Assembly: GCA_023376005.1 (NCBI GenBank)
Contig: CM042152.1
Span: forward strand, 76,703,070 to 76,767,069
DNA: 64,000 bases
Source of the DNA: Doryteuthis pealeii
Taxonomy: Eukaryota > Mollusca > Cephalopoda > Myopsida > Loliginidae
Direction of reading: 5' to 3'
The stretch's first letter is position 1. Each line of letters opens with the position of its first letter. The translations under genes and the position numbers were made by a program. The notes beneath the pieces are model-generated. The model did not search any database. It had not been told where the DNA came from and saw only the letters and a list, made by a program, of their open reading frames with translations. Below are positions 23,791 to 35,066 of this stretch, in pieces.

Positions 23791-26169
23791 TTATTTAAAA
23801 GAAAATAATACCAAGTTTATTGAAATTGGTCAATCTAAAAAGAAGTTATTGGTTTTAAGATTCTTTCCTATCTCCATATAAAGATTTTTTTGCCAGGGGA
23901 GGTGTTAAAAACTGGTGTGTTTGGTGAAGTGTAAATAAAAATATTTGCCAGTAACACAATTTTATTCTTTGAAAGGACCCAAGATAACAGGAAAATGTTA
24001 CATAATTGTTAGTACCCTAACACTTATTTACAGTAGTGTAGAAACCAAAATGGCTGTTATAAGTTGCAGCCGGCGGCCTTGAAGGATTGAGTGACTCGGC
24101 TTGACCTCATCCTGACCCTCCTTCCGTTGGATACTGTGAGAATCGCTGGAGAAGACCCTCTTCCGGTTTAGATTAGAGAGTTTAGTTCAGATCAGCCAAA
24201 CCACGACGGTGGTAAGTCATGTTAAGCGCACAGCCGACTCAATCTGCGCAGGTAGTCTGGTGGGGATTTCGGAGTAAAATATGATCTAAAGCAAATCGAA
24301 GTCTTGGGTTATTATCTAAAAACTACCAATGACACAAGGCTTCTGATAAAGAGAAATCCCCAATGGAAGACCAGACATGAAGTCCCCAAGACGAAGTCTA
24401 GAAGACGAAGTCCAGACGTTGAAGAAGAACGTAAGATACCAAAGATGAGCAGAAGAATAATAGAAGTAAAGAGAGTATACAAGTTTAGTTTAAGGGTGTA
24501 AATAATTTTCTATGCAATTGTTGCACTTGAAATTAAGATATTTTGCATTGATTTGATTTTTCTACCTTTTTAGAGAAATCATTATTTACATGATTTTTAA
24601 AATTATAATAGGATTTTGGGATAGAATGATCATAATGCTACAACATGATATAGAATTTACTGAAATTGGACAAACCAAAGAAAAGTCATTGGCAAAATTC
24701 ACAAAGCAACAATCATAATTTATTAATGTGACATCTGATGTTTGCAATCCCACAAAATTGTAATATGAGGGTTAAATAAAGAAATAATGAAATGCTATGA
24801 TTTAAATTTCTATCTATGACTTAGAAAAATCAACACCCATTCACCTGAATGTGCCAGAAAATAGTGTTCTCTTCAAGATTCTGTACAAGACTGAACAAGA
24901 AAACAACACAAATATATAAGTTTAATATAAATCTCTGTACAAGTCTAATTCTTTTCAGCACAATTGAATGTTGTATCCACTATGAAATATTTTGTATAAA
25001 AAATCAGATTGACCTGATTCGAATTTCAAATCTTTCTTATATTAACAGACTTGATATCTCCACTGAAGTCTGCCTGAAACAGTTTAAAACTTTTGTTGAA
25101 ATATTTAAAAGATTTTATTTCTTTTTTTTTAATCATTAATTAAAACTTATTTATTATTTGATTGGCCACAAAAATGTTGAATATTAAAATCCTCGTATCA
25201 TTTTGGGTTAAGTGAAAGCCAAACATTTTCGATATTAAATCTTCATCAATATTTATTATTTATTTATGCTAGCAACAGAAAACACCCTCCGGGTGTCGTA
25301 AAAATTAATTTTTGAAAGACATTGCCAGAGAGGGTGGGAGTTAAAAATTCAATGTCAGAGGGTTTGTATCATAAGTAAGACAAATCCTCATATTTATTAA
25401 AGGCGAAAAAAAAAAACAATTTGAAATGAAAACTGAGCCCCCTCTCAAATAAAATGTTGCATGCATGTAATAATCAAACAATTATTTTGAATATTTTCCA
25501 CATCAATTTTCCACAAAATCGTAGGTATTTATTTATTTGTAAACTTTTTAGTTAACTTCTTGTTACTGAAAAAAAGGACGAGAGTAAAAACAATTTTTAA
25601 AATTGCTTACTCAAATTTTGGGTGTATATAGCATGAGGATATCGTGATGTAAGCTGTGACGTAGAGCTATGACGTAGTTTTTGTTACAGACAGAAATACA
25701 GACTATCTCTATTATTAATAGATAGTTTAGATAAACCAAGCATTTTCTATCCTATTTTTTAATTCTGTTATCTTAAACTTTTGAAAACTATAAAGCCTAA
25801 ATATTTTATATTTCTGTAGATTAAATCAGATATTATGAGTATGTATCAAAAGAAATGACATACCTCAGAGCTCAAAGCTGGTGTGAACATGCCTTGCGTA
25901 CAAGATGAGAGAAGGGCTTGAAAGAAAAGAATGGTTGCCTTAGCACCGTAATTTGAGGAAACGCAATCTTGGAAGTGGGAGAATTTGGGAGAATGTATTT
26001 GCATGTATGCAAATCTTTTTGAGATCGAGCTGTGCATAAAACACCAGTGGACAGAGAAAGAGGTGAGACGATTCAGATCTTGGAGTATCCTATGAGTTTA
26101 TGTTGGAGACTGATGCATTCTTTTGCAAAACTGATTAACGGGATCAGTTTACAACTATCAGAGTAATAA
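23791..26169. other. Intergenic stretch, no gene confirmed
   Basis: A GC-richer part at about 24060-24490 has purine-rich tracts (GAAGACGAAGTC-like) and reads as a possible repeat leader. At 25850-26040 on - a short open frame ends in a GAG|GTATGT donor-like site. Neither is supported as a gene. Confidence 0.4.
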
Positions 26170-26385
26170 GTAAGTAAAGTCATCAGGGTGGCCTAAAGTT
26201 GGTATTAGCCAGACAACAAGGGAGTCTATCCCCTTTTCACTAATGCTAGACCAAGGAGATTGTTTTTTTTTAACATCTTAGGTGGAGCATCACACCTACC
26301 ACCAGCTTTTCACTTTACCCCACAAATCCCTGTGCTACTCATACACTGAGTTGACAAGTGCTGGTATTGAACCAGGAACCTTGTT
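26170..26385 (-). mobile_element. tRNA-derived SINE (family T), head lost
   Basis: On + it begins GTAAAGTCATCAGGGTGGCC and runs through GACCAAGGAGATTG and GTGCTACTCATACACTGAG to GAACCAGGAACCTTG. The A-box part is replaced by a T/G-rich run. Confidence 0.85.
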
Positions 26386-27180
26386 TTTTTTTTGTTTTTT
26401 TTGTTTTTTTAATTTAATTTTTTCCATCATTCCCTTGAAAAAAATTAGCTTTAATAAGACATGTTTTTGGCCCAGAGTGAACTTAGAATTTTTATTTTAT
26501 TTTGTAAGTGTAAGTGTATGATTAAGGGTTGTAAGTGTTGAAAGGGTTAAGAAGAATGACAATTTTATAATTCTAACCCTTAGAAATTCTTATCAATATT
26601 TCAAGGAGTTGGGGGTGAAGAGATTGATTGTAAAAGTACAATTGTACCCAGATCACCTTGAGTGAATGAATGCTTTTATTGTCATACATTTACTTATCTT
26701 GTTTATATTATTTAGTTGAAATAAAAGTGACATGTTAGTATAGATAAGAACACTCTCCACGTCATATTGATAGATATCTTCTAAACTTGAAGAATAGATA
26801 TGATTTACATACATTTGAATCATTTTTTCTTTTTGTCTGATACATGCCACTATTAAAATACCACAGAGAATTTGTTAATCTTTCGGGTCTTGTGTGTTTA
26901 TATCAAAATGAGCAACTTACAGGAACCACATGTAATTATTCTTTCTCTACTTTTACCCCCTCCCATTCTATAAACTGATGTTATATTCTTGCATTTTTCT
27001 TAAAGATTTTCTGTCATTTGTTCTTATTATAAATCTCTGCTTCATTTTTTTTTTTAGTTTTAAAACAGCCTGGATATATTATTAGAAAATATTTTCTTTT
27101 TCTTGGGATTATTTTTTGAAGCATTACATCAGAACGCTTTAAAAATTTGATAACTAAGAAAATTTTAGAAGTGTCTCATG
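26386..27180. other. AT-rich spacer, nothing recognised
   Basis: T-rich tracts; no coding or mobile signatures. Confidence 0.5.
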
Positions 27181-27285
27181 TATGTATTTACCCAACCCCT
27201 CTGTACAAACGGACACAAGGTCAATTTTTTTAAGTGAAGTTTAACAGGTTTGAGATTCCTGGTTTTCCTTCTCGTGAAGCCAAAG
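27181..27285 (-). mobile_element. SINE family G tail fragment, copy 1
   Basis: On +, TGTATTTACCCAACCCCTC, ACACAAGGTCAATTTTTT and TTTAACAGGTTTGAGATTCC match the distal end of family G copies. Confidence 0.65.
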
Positions 27286-27554
27286 CAAAACTTACTAAAT
27301 TCTAAGTACTTAAATGAAAGATCTTTTATTATGGATCCGGAAAAAACCCAACAAACAGAACCTGGATTTAAAATAAAATATTTACTTTTATTAAACGTAT
27401 CAGAAAGTATATACCAATTTTCATAGTCAGTTTTATTAACAGTTCCCTGTGTGTTTGTAAAAGCATATTCAGTGAAAATAGAATTTAAATAAAGACTAAT
27501 TTGATATGTTTAATCTTATCTAAAATGATTTGATGTGAGATTTAAGAAATCTTA

Positions 27555-27656
27555 GAAGTGTCTCATGTATGTATTTACCCAACCCCTCCGTACGAGCAGG
27601 ATGTGATACAAAAGTCAATTTTTTAAGTGAAGTTTAACAGGTTTGAGATTTCTGGT
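27555..27656 (-). mobile_element. SINE family G tail fragment, copy 2
   Basis: Same fragment as at 27181, including the preceding AGAAGTGTCTCATGTATG. The two pieces therefore form a local direct duplication with a period of about 375 bases. Confidence 0.65.
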
Positions 27657-28790
27657 TTATAAATTAGATGAAGATGAATCATTATAACTAAATTTATAGG
27701 TTTATGAATTTGATTAATTTAAGTCTTAATATCTTTTTCATTCCAATTGGTTAATCATATACATTACATTATTCTTTGAAAGAATAAAACTAATGAAATC
27801 TCTTTATATCATTAAAACTCTTTATAAATCTCTTTATTTCATTTAAAATTCTCATTATGTTTGTATGTAACTTTAACCCCGTAAAAAACAGCATAATCAA
27901 AAAATCATACCAAGATTTTTATTAGAGCAATTCAATTATAAATCTCATAGAGAATAAAGAAATTTCCAGTCCAATTTGCAATTGAAGGATAATTTTGTGG
28001 GGTCTGCATTTTGTGCTGAATCTCATTCTTTAACCATACAAATTCTCAATATAATAAAAATAACTATGAGGTAGTAATTAGAATCCTTTATTCCTTCCTA
28101 AATAGAAATATCAATATCATCATGCAATGATGCTGATAGCTTTTTAATTTAGTGCATCCTGAGACGCACGGATTTGATTTGAATGAGTCCCCAGGAAATT
28201 TGTTGGGTCCCAACTAAAGTTTTTTTTTAATAAATTGCATAGTTTTTATCTATGAACAACTAAAGCTGTCTAACCCCTACCTTGTACTTCATACAGTGTA
28301 ATTTGTTTCCAAGAAAATATTGAAATGTATTTGCAGTTAGTTGAGGTGGGGGAAGAAAAAACACACTAGGATGCATAGATACGATATTTCTATATCCTTT
28401 TAGAATTTTATGCATCAGTGATGCAGGATGTGTACCTATCAGCATTTCTGATCATGGACATATTGTACAATGAGAACAGAACAGGTTCATAGATCTTGTA
28501 ATTTTAGATAAAAATCAATCAATGGATTTTTCTTCAATCCGATTCTGCAGAGATCTTGGAATGAAAGTTGAAATGGTTCACAGTCTGTGTTGCTCAAAAT
28601 ACAAGTTGAGTTTTGACTCGTTACTTGCTGGGATCGCAATATATCTCCCCCCCCCTACCCAATGGTGGAAGTGGAGAAGATTACTCAGAATGTTGAAATT
28701 TGATTCTCAATATCAATGTCATATCGATGTTTTTTTTATTTTTAAAAATTTTTTTATTCAATCTAAAAATAGTGCTGCATTGATTTCTAA
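27657..28790. other. AT-rich spacer, no gene seen
   Basis: No recognised repeat or coding frame. Confidence 0.5.
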
Positions 28791-29259
28791 CTAGCAGGAC
28801 CTGTGGATATACCACAGTATGATGATTAATTATTACGTTTGATTTATTTACTTAAGAGCAAAATAGTTCAATATATAAAAAGTATAATAATCTTGATTTA
28901 ACTCTCTCACTCTTTCTTTTTTCTTTCTTTTCTTTCCTTCTTTTCATTTTTTCATTATGTTTGATTGAAACTGATTAGCATCATCACTTCTGCGCACTCA
29001 CCCCCCTCTTTCTATTTTTCCCTACTTTCTTTCTTTCTTATATTTTTTCTGAGTAGCAAGTCCTTTTTCTTCCTTTTCATTTGCTGAGGTGATGACACTC
29101 ATAAGAAATAATAATTTGGTGGATAAACAACACCAGATAATCAGGATTTGCAATTTTGCATTTCATCTTGGATGATTTCTATGGTCACATTTTTAACTAG
29201 AGGGTGTTACAAGATGATAATAGTTGTACTTTTAAGGAACACGAATATTAATATATAGA
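28791..29259 (-). mobile_element. Non-autonomous Helitron, copy C, intact ends
   Basis: On -, it starts TCTATATATTAATATTC preceded by A, and ends CTGTGGTATATCCACAG (hairpin), GTCCTG, CTAG followed by T. At 469 bp with no insert, it is the cleanest copy and defines the family length. Confidence 0.82.
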
Positions 29260-29345
29260 TTTTAACTAAAAATTGATTACATGTGAATAAAAATTTGGTT
29301 TAAATATCAAAACCCAAAAGTTTGTCTCTACTTGTGACAAATGGA

Positions 29346-29446
29346 GGAAAAAGAGAGAGAGAGAGAATGAGAGAGTAAGAGAGAGGAGAGAGAGAGGAGA
29401 GAGTGAGAGAGAATGAGTGAGAGAGAGAGAATGAATGAGACTGGCA
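29346..29446. repeat. GA-rich microsatellite
   Basis: Imperfect (GA)n with interspersed GAATGA units. Confidence 0.9.
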
Positions 29447-29559
29447 TTGAAGATTGTGCTTTTCGTAACAGTGGAACAAGATATTGCCAATGTATTTTCA
29501 CTTTTTATGCTGGTTTTATATGTTGCATAATTTATGCGGTTGCATAAGATTATTGTCAA

Positions 29560-29990
29560 TCCCTGTATTTCTGAAGGGATGGCCCCTTTTCATATCACGG
29601 GCGGGACTTTCCATGGAATATTACAGAAAGTACGTGAAGTCACGTGGGATCAAGTTAACCAGTTAGTTTTCAGCTTGGGCGTCAGGCAGAGAAGATGTAT
29701 CTACTTTAGCTGGGGATCATTTGCACACGCGCGCTGTGTTTAGTTAGAGGAATATGTTTAGTTAAGTAAATAAAGTTTACATAAATAATATGGTTTTGTG
29801 GTTGATGAATGTCTTGGCAACAAGACTGACCTAGAAGAAGAAATGAATCAAGGACGACCAACCAGCAAGAACAGAGAAATAGAAGTCATAGAGAAATAAT
29901 AGAAACGACTAGAGATCACCAAGAAGTAAGTTATGCATCTCTCTATCTCTCCTGTAAAAGAACAGTTGTGTATTTACCCAACATGGGTAT
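29560..29990 (+). mobile_element. Possible LTR/leader-type repeat
   Basis: A GC-richer block with GAAGTCACGTGGGATC and CACACGCGCGCTGTG is followed by AAATAAAG. An A/G-rich leader then reaches AAGTAAGTT and TTTACCCAACATGGGTATA. The region at 62860-63320 has the same order (GTCACGTG, AATAAAG, AAGTAAGT, ACCCAACGATCGGGTATA). Family and ends are not resolved. Confidence 0.3.
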
Positions 29991-30881
29991 ATGTGTATGA
30001 GTATGTAACATATAGATTATTGAAAATGAATTTCACTCTCAGTTGGAACTAAAAAAAACATTTTCTTTTCATACCAAAAAAGAAAAGTTAGAGATTGATT
30101 AAATTGTGTCAATATCGACAGCAGCTTTGCCTGTTTTCGTCTGCTAAATGACTTCAATCCAACATTGTGTTTATTTTAAGAAAAGATATGTTGGCACCAG
30201 GTTTTGCTCCAAACTGCATATGTCACTGGTCAGCTCCAAAAAAAAAAAAAAAAAAGAAAAAACAAAAAAACAAATTCCATATTTAATGTTGTTTTTATTC
30301 ACTCTTTGTTTGGGAGCAGTGCATGTGACATTTCCTAATATGAATGGCAGTTGTCATTTTTTTCTTCTCACTCAACTCCTGGCCACCCACTACTTATTCT
30401 CTACCCTAGACTCTCAAACTCCGTCTTCACTGTGTAACTTTTGACTGTTACCTTGAATACATGGGGTTCAGACTTCCGGAAAAGAAAACTGCCCCCCCCC
30501 TCTACAGCTGGAACCTCTCACAACTAAAATATCTTTAAAAAATGATATCCTTGTCTACTGATCTGACTGTAGTATTGCTGAAGACTTTTTATTATAGACA
30601 TTGAAAAACCTAACCTTTTCATCTCAAGTGAGAAATCCTTCTTTCTATTTTATCTTTTAAAATCTGCCATTCACCTTAACTTGTTAGCCACCCTTTTGAT
30701 ACTACTACTACATACACACAGCCATGTACATACATACATACTCTGCCTATGCTTATGCCCATACACACACCCATATAGATATGTTTGCTCTCACATATAT
30801 ATATGCATGACAGCCAAGGGGAAAGGAGTCGGACTGATGAAAAGTCAGTTGGGTTTCACTCCCGGCTAGAGGTAGCTGTTA

Positions 30882-30936
30882 AGTCTAGCCACACTGATGA
30901 GACATAAACGTCAAAACATGGTGTCTGTGAATGACT
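30882..30936 (+). ncRNA. Hammerhead-ribozyme-like motif of a Penelope-like element, catalytic G12 changed to A
   Basis: The sequence folds as a type I hammerhead. Stem I is CACA/TGTG (30890-30893 with 30926-30929), an internal loop, then AGTC/GACT (30882-30885 with 30933-30936). The core CTGATGA is at 30894-30900. Stem II is GAC-ATAAAC-GTC (30901-30912). AAA follows where GAA is expected (30913-30915). Stem III is ACA-TGG-TGT (30916-30924), with C30925 at the cleavage position. Every element fits except G12, the general base in known hammerheads, which is A. Hammerheads occur in pLTRs of Penelope-like elements, and the adjacent frame is Penelope-like. Confidence 0.68.
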
Positions 30937-31560
30937 AGATGTAGTGAAGAGACAGACAGAATCACACACACAACACAATTTATGAACACCCTAAAAAACA
31001 ATGGCTACCCAACTTCATTCATACACCATTTAAATAATAAAAAAACACGGGCACTACACACACACTCTAACACCTGTTTCCTGAAACTACCACATTTCAG
31101 CGAAACAATCACAAATGAAATACGCAAGGCTATTCGTAAAGAGGGACTAGATATCCAATTAGCACACTCTGGACCCTCACTGCGCCAGCATCTAACAAAA
31201 AAACATAAGAATGATATTACAACATGCACACTAGCCAACTGCCCAATAAAAGACCCTAACATATGTCACAAAACCTATACAGTTTACCGTTTTACTTGCT
31301 CCAAATGCCTTAATTTCTATATAGGAAATACAATTAGACCCCTCCACATTAGAATCAAAGAACATATCCACACACGTGCATCCTCATTCCACAAACATTT
31401 AATCAAATGCAAAAATAAAGACAATAGTTTTTCCATTAAGATAGAGACAGTAATACGAAACATTGGTAATCTCAGAATAAGAGAAAGTTTATTAATAGCC
31501 AAATTAGGTCCTAGTATAAACAATAGATTTGAGCTAAACACTGAATACATAATTAATTAA
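30931..31560 (+). CDS. Penelope-like retroelement, C-terminal part with GIY-YIG endonuclease, 5'-truncated
   Basis: A 209-codon frame without internal stops. Residues 16-38 (QFMNTLKNNGYPTSFI) resemble the end of the reverse transcriptase. Residues 100-123 hold a Cys/His cluster (CTLANC, C112, H113, C123). The endonuclease core follows: TVY at 117-119 in place of GIY, FYIG at 129-132, Arg136 and Arg141, and Glu185 in IRESLL as the likely catalytic acid. The reverse transcriptase proper is missing, and the ATG lies within the hammerhead motif, so it is probably not a natural start. Penelope-like elements use such an endonuclease for target-primed insertion. This is a truncated mobile copy, not a host gene; independent expression is unlikely. 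Confidence 0.75.
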   Translation: MTRCSEETDRITHTTQFMNTLKNNGYPTSFIHHLNNKKTRALHTHSNTCFLKLPHFSETITNEIRKAIRKEGLDIQLAHSGPSLRQHLTKKHKNDITTCTLANCPIKDPNICHKTYTVYRFTCSKCLNFYIGNTIRPLHIRIKEHIHTRASSFHKHLIKCKNKDNSFSIKIETVIRNIGNLRIRESLLIAKLGPSINNRFELNTEYIIN

Positions 31561-31808
31561 AATACACGTTCCTCACAGTATATAATACATAGTATGTACA
31601 TTTCATTATACTTATATCAAATGAATATTGCATAAATATATAAATAGATGAAAATAATAAAATTGAAATTGAATTAACGGCTAAATGTTCATCACTTAAA
31701 GTGAGTGTGACGTTTAAAAAAAAAGAACACCACGAGACGCGTGCTTATAACATAAAAAAAAAATAACGACAAAAACAAAACAAAAAAACACATCCATTTC
31801 CGAAAATC

Positions 31809-31847
31809 GTCTCTGAAGATAAAGTTTTACTTTGAAATCGATAGGAC
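31809..31847 (+). ncRNA. Second hammerhead-like motif downstream of the Penelope-like frame
   Basis: Core CTGAAGA (position 7 is A, which is tolerated) lies at 31813-31819. Stem II is AAAG-TTTTA-CTTT with an unpaired T-T at its base. GAA is intact at 31834-31836. Stem III is minimal (AT-CG-AT), with A31843 at the cleavage position. Stem I is GTCT/GGAC (31809-31812 with 31844-31847, one G-T pair). The 2-base loop makes this weaker than the 30882 motif. Confidence 0.38.
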
Positions 31848-31951
31848 ACAAAAAATAACATCTTTTTGTTTTTATTTTTTACTTGCATTGTAATTGCTTT
31901 CAAATTAATACATTATAACATACTTAACAATGCTTCAAGCAAATTACCAAT

Positions 31952-31953
<2 letters not shown>

Positions 31954-32000
<47 letters not shown>
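31954..32000. repeat. (TA)n microsatellite
   Basis: An uninterrupted TA run. A second run lies at about 32116-32156, with a short inverted pair (GCTTCAAG / TTGAAGC) flanking the first. Confidence 0.95.
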
Positions 32001-32002
<2 letters not shown>

Positions 32003-32111
32003 TTTTTTTTAGTATGTTTGAAGCATTGTGTGTATGTGTAATATAGATTTTTGAAAAAAAAGGAAATATAATTTTCAACACATATTGCATTGTCAATTGC
32101 CTTCAAAAATC

Positions 32112-32163
<52 letters not shown>

Positions 32164-32857
32164 TATGCCTATATGCATACATACTCATATAGACATGCTC
32201 ATACCTACATGCATATTAGCAAATATATATTATATATAAATGCAACAGGAGCACTTGCTGGTTTTGTTTTGTGTGTGCAACACAATCTGTTGGCTTATGT
32301 TCTAATTAATCTCTTCTTACCTGTTAATATTGTAAATTCTCATTAAGCAGGTGTGTCTGCTTTAATGCTTCTTTTTAGCTTCAGACGTTAGCCAAAAAAT
32401 TTTTTTGTTTTGTTTAAATGATTAACAAAAATAATTATCTTTGTAAATTTTAATCTACTTGCATATGCATAGTACCCATCAAAATCGACAGGATTATTTA
32501 TATATGAATGGTCACTATTTTCTTGGATCTGATTGTGTGTACTCCACCAAGGAACAAAGTATTATTCCCTGATCTTTTTTCCTAAGATTACAGTGTAGTG
32601 TCTCTGTGTTGTATTACAGATAAAAAGATAAATATACAAATACACATGTTTTTTTGTAGATGAATAGGGATGTTAAAATCTGCTTACCTAACATTTTTGT
32701 TGAGTTGCTTGTCTCTTGTTTTTAGGATATGAAATACGGTTTTAAGAATGATATATAACAAGCAATACCTGTGTATATACCACAGTATGATAATTAATTA
32801 TAACAACGTTTGATATGTTTACTCAAGTGTTATTGCACAATAGTTCAATGTGTCATC

Positions 32858-33150
32858 ATCATCATGTTGCACAATTAGCATGGATAACTATGACAATCTC
32901 TTGCCAAACTTCTCTATCATTCATTGTCCCAGGGAGGTCCTCTGCACAGCATCCAGCATCCTCACAGAGTTGGTGGGCGGCCCACATTAGCATGTCCATG
33001 TGTTGGCTTGTGAGTTTATCCTTGCTCCTCCAGAAGTGTCCAGCATGCCTTGTCCGTCTCACTCGGATGGTTTGTGAGATGGAGGGCAAGTGGCCGTACA
33101 GTTGCTTCCTTGTGGGGTGCTGTTACCACGACTTGTTCAAGAGGCAATGC
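32858..33150 (-). pseudogene. LINE 3' end (reverse transcriptase ORF C-terminus), inverted relative to its 5' part
   Basis: On -, it encodes MPSISQTIRVRRTRHAGHFW, RSKDKLTS, MLMWAAHQLCEDAGC and DLPGTMNDREVWQE, then ends in a GATGATGATGA tail. This is the same C-terminal region as at 14.4 kb, and it abuts + strand reverse transcriptase sequence at about 33150. Confidence 0.78.
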
Positions 33151-33151
33151 T

Positions 33152-33443
33152 GCCATTCATAGATTTTTCCAGGGCATTTGATTCCATACACAGAGGGAAA
33201 ATGGAATGAATACTACTAGCATATGGTCTCCCCAAAGAAACGGTTGCCGCTATAATGATGCTCTACAAAGACACTAAAGCAATGGTACGCTCACCTGATG
33301 GTGACACAGATTTCTTTGACATAGCCGCTAGAGTCCTACAAGGAGATACATTAGCCCCATATATATTTATAATATGCCTAGACTACATACTCTGAACATC
33401 ATTAGATACCATAAAAGAAAAAGGTTTCACACTAAAAAAATGT
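33152..33443 (+). pseudogene. LINE reverse transcriptase palm fragment
   Basis: The + frame reads FIDFSRAFDSIHRGKME, a stop, then ILLAYGLPKETVAAIMMLYK, VRSPDGDTDFFDIAARVLQG and DTLAPYIFIICLDYIL. These are reverse transcriptase motifs (F-x-D-F-x-x-A-F-D-S and LQGDTLAPxLF). The segment ends before the FADD motif. Two stops confirm decay. Confidence 0.8.
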
Positions 33444-33942
33444 CCAATATATAAAAAATATAATAAACTTGATTTAACTCTCCCTCTCACTTTTTTTTCT
33501 TTCTTTCCTTTTTTTTCATCTTTTCATTATGTTTAATTGAATCAGATTAGTGTTATTGTTTCTGCGCACACACACCCTCTCTATCTTTCTCCTACTCTCT
33601 TTCTTTCTTATTATAATTTTTCTGTATAACATGTCCTTTTTCTTCCCTTTCTTTATAATAAAAATGGAATGGTCCATTATTCAGCTGAGGTGACAGTGCT
33701 TATTTGGACTGTCTTATTTTTTTAATCAGAGGGTGTTGTAAGATGATAACGGTCTTATTTTGTAGGAACAAGAATATTATTATATAGATTTGTGACATTG
33801 ACGTTGCATGTGAATCTCATGGAAATTTAATTTTTGTTCAGTGTAATTTGAATCTAAAATCATTAAATTAACATTTCATTGCTGGAAAGTTGTGAATGCA
33901 ACAAAAAATTCTACAAAGAGAGACTGCATCTTTTTGTATTAT

Positions 33943-34325
33943 TTGTGGACTGAGTAGGAGACACAAGGCTAAGACCAAAGTTTTACCCAAGCACTGATAC
34001 AGGGGGTCACAACGAGAAGAGAAAATGAACAAAGAAACAACAAGACAAAGGGGTGAACTTTTAGGAACAACAGAGGAGGTGGGGGTGACACTCATTACAG
34101 CTGCTTCTCTTAGTAATATGGTCGGCTATCACTATTTCCCATTCATACACTGCTGTAGTGGACAATTCCCCTCTTCAGCTCTCACTTAATCTGCCACTAG
34201 CACACGTTTAACCCTATCTGCTTAAAACTGCTGTTATATATCCACTTGTTTCTGGGTATATATATATAAATCATGTAGATATATCTATTCCTGTATGAGA
34301 GACATCCATGGTTGTGCCCTCATAG
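33943..34325 (-). repeat. Dispersed ~380-base repeat (R2), reverse copy
   Basis: It is the reverse complement of the segment at 61599-61957. Shared strings include GAGGGCACAACCAT, GTGTGCTAGTGGCAGATTAA, GAGAGCTGAAGAGGGGAATT, GTGACCCCCTGTATCAGTGC and CTCCTACTCAGTCCACAA. Both ends are shared, so the boundaries are real. Its class is unknown. Confidence 0.85.
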
Positions 34326-34339
34326 CAAAAATATCCAAT

Positions 34340-34460
34340 TGGTTATTATCGATTTTAGAAGGGTTTCCCAGCAGTTTCTTGAATTGTTCTTTCCACTTCA
34401 GAAGTCTATCTTCTTGGCTGGCTGCTTTTAGCTTTGTTCTTGAGATGCTTAACTAGATTA
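34340..34460 (-). pseudogene. LINE fragment (pre-RT linker)
   Basis: About 100 bases nearly identical to 36337-36437. On -, the translation resembles DRLLKW..QFKELLGNP, the linker before the reverse transcriptase in this LINE family. Confidence 0.5.
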
Positions 34461-35025
34461 ATCACTAAGATTAAGATTAAATCAATTCTTAATGCTCAGC
34501 AATTGTTCCTCTCCAGTTATTTTTCTCATCACCATCTTCAAATGTGGGATCAAATGAATCCTTCAATTTTTTTTTCTTGTTGATTTTCTTTTTTGCACAT
34601 TTGATTACAAGATGTTTTACTTTTTGTTTATAATTATTTCCCATAACGCATACTCATTGATTGGAATTCTAGTTTAAGATCTACTCTTTAACATCATTCA
34701 TTTCAATCAACAATTTCACACCTTAATCAGCTAATTTACCGGTCATATCATTCGTATCATTCAAGAATGATCTTCTTATTTGGTATTCAGGTAAGGGTCT
34801 TTTTAATTTTTTTAAATTTTGAAAAGTGATTTATTTTTTTCTCAAATGAACTCATTGTTTTTTCAGATCTTGGCATTTTAGCAGTAAAATTTAAAACCAT
34901 AAATGAATTTTTTTATTTAAAAAAAATTTATTCCATATTTAGAGAGTATAAAAAAGATTTTTGAATGAATTGGTGAAGTTTTACTTAATTTAAAATAATC
35001 ATAAGCAGAGATCAGATTATTTTTT

Positions 35026-35066
<41 letters not shown>

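Larger units (their letters stand above)
32759..33788 (-). mobile_element. Non-autonomous Helitron, copy D, interrupted by a rearranged LINE
   Basis: On -, the 5' end is TCTATATAATAATATTC preceded by A, and the 3' end has the CTGTGGTATATACACAG hairpin before CTTG. The body matches copy C on both sides of a roughly 590-base insert at about 32852-33445. Confidence 0.75.

Noticed and set aside
25846..26037. Short - strand frame with an octamer-like ATTTGCAT and a GAG|GTATGT donor
   Set aside because: Could be a leader exon, but no partner exon or protein resemblance was found; too weak to call.
28522..28794. 90-codon + frame near 28.6 kb
   Set aside because: No recognisable domain; ends at the edge of a Helitron and has low-complexity segments.
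30833..30860. An extra CTGATGA just upstream of the hammerhead-like motif
   Set aside because: No GAA follows a plausible stem II; it forms a simple hairpin (ACTGA/TCAGT) instead.
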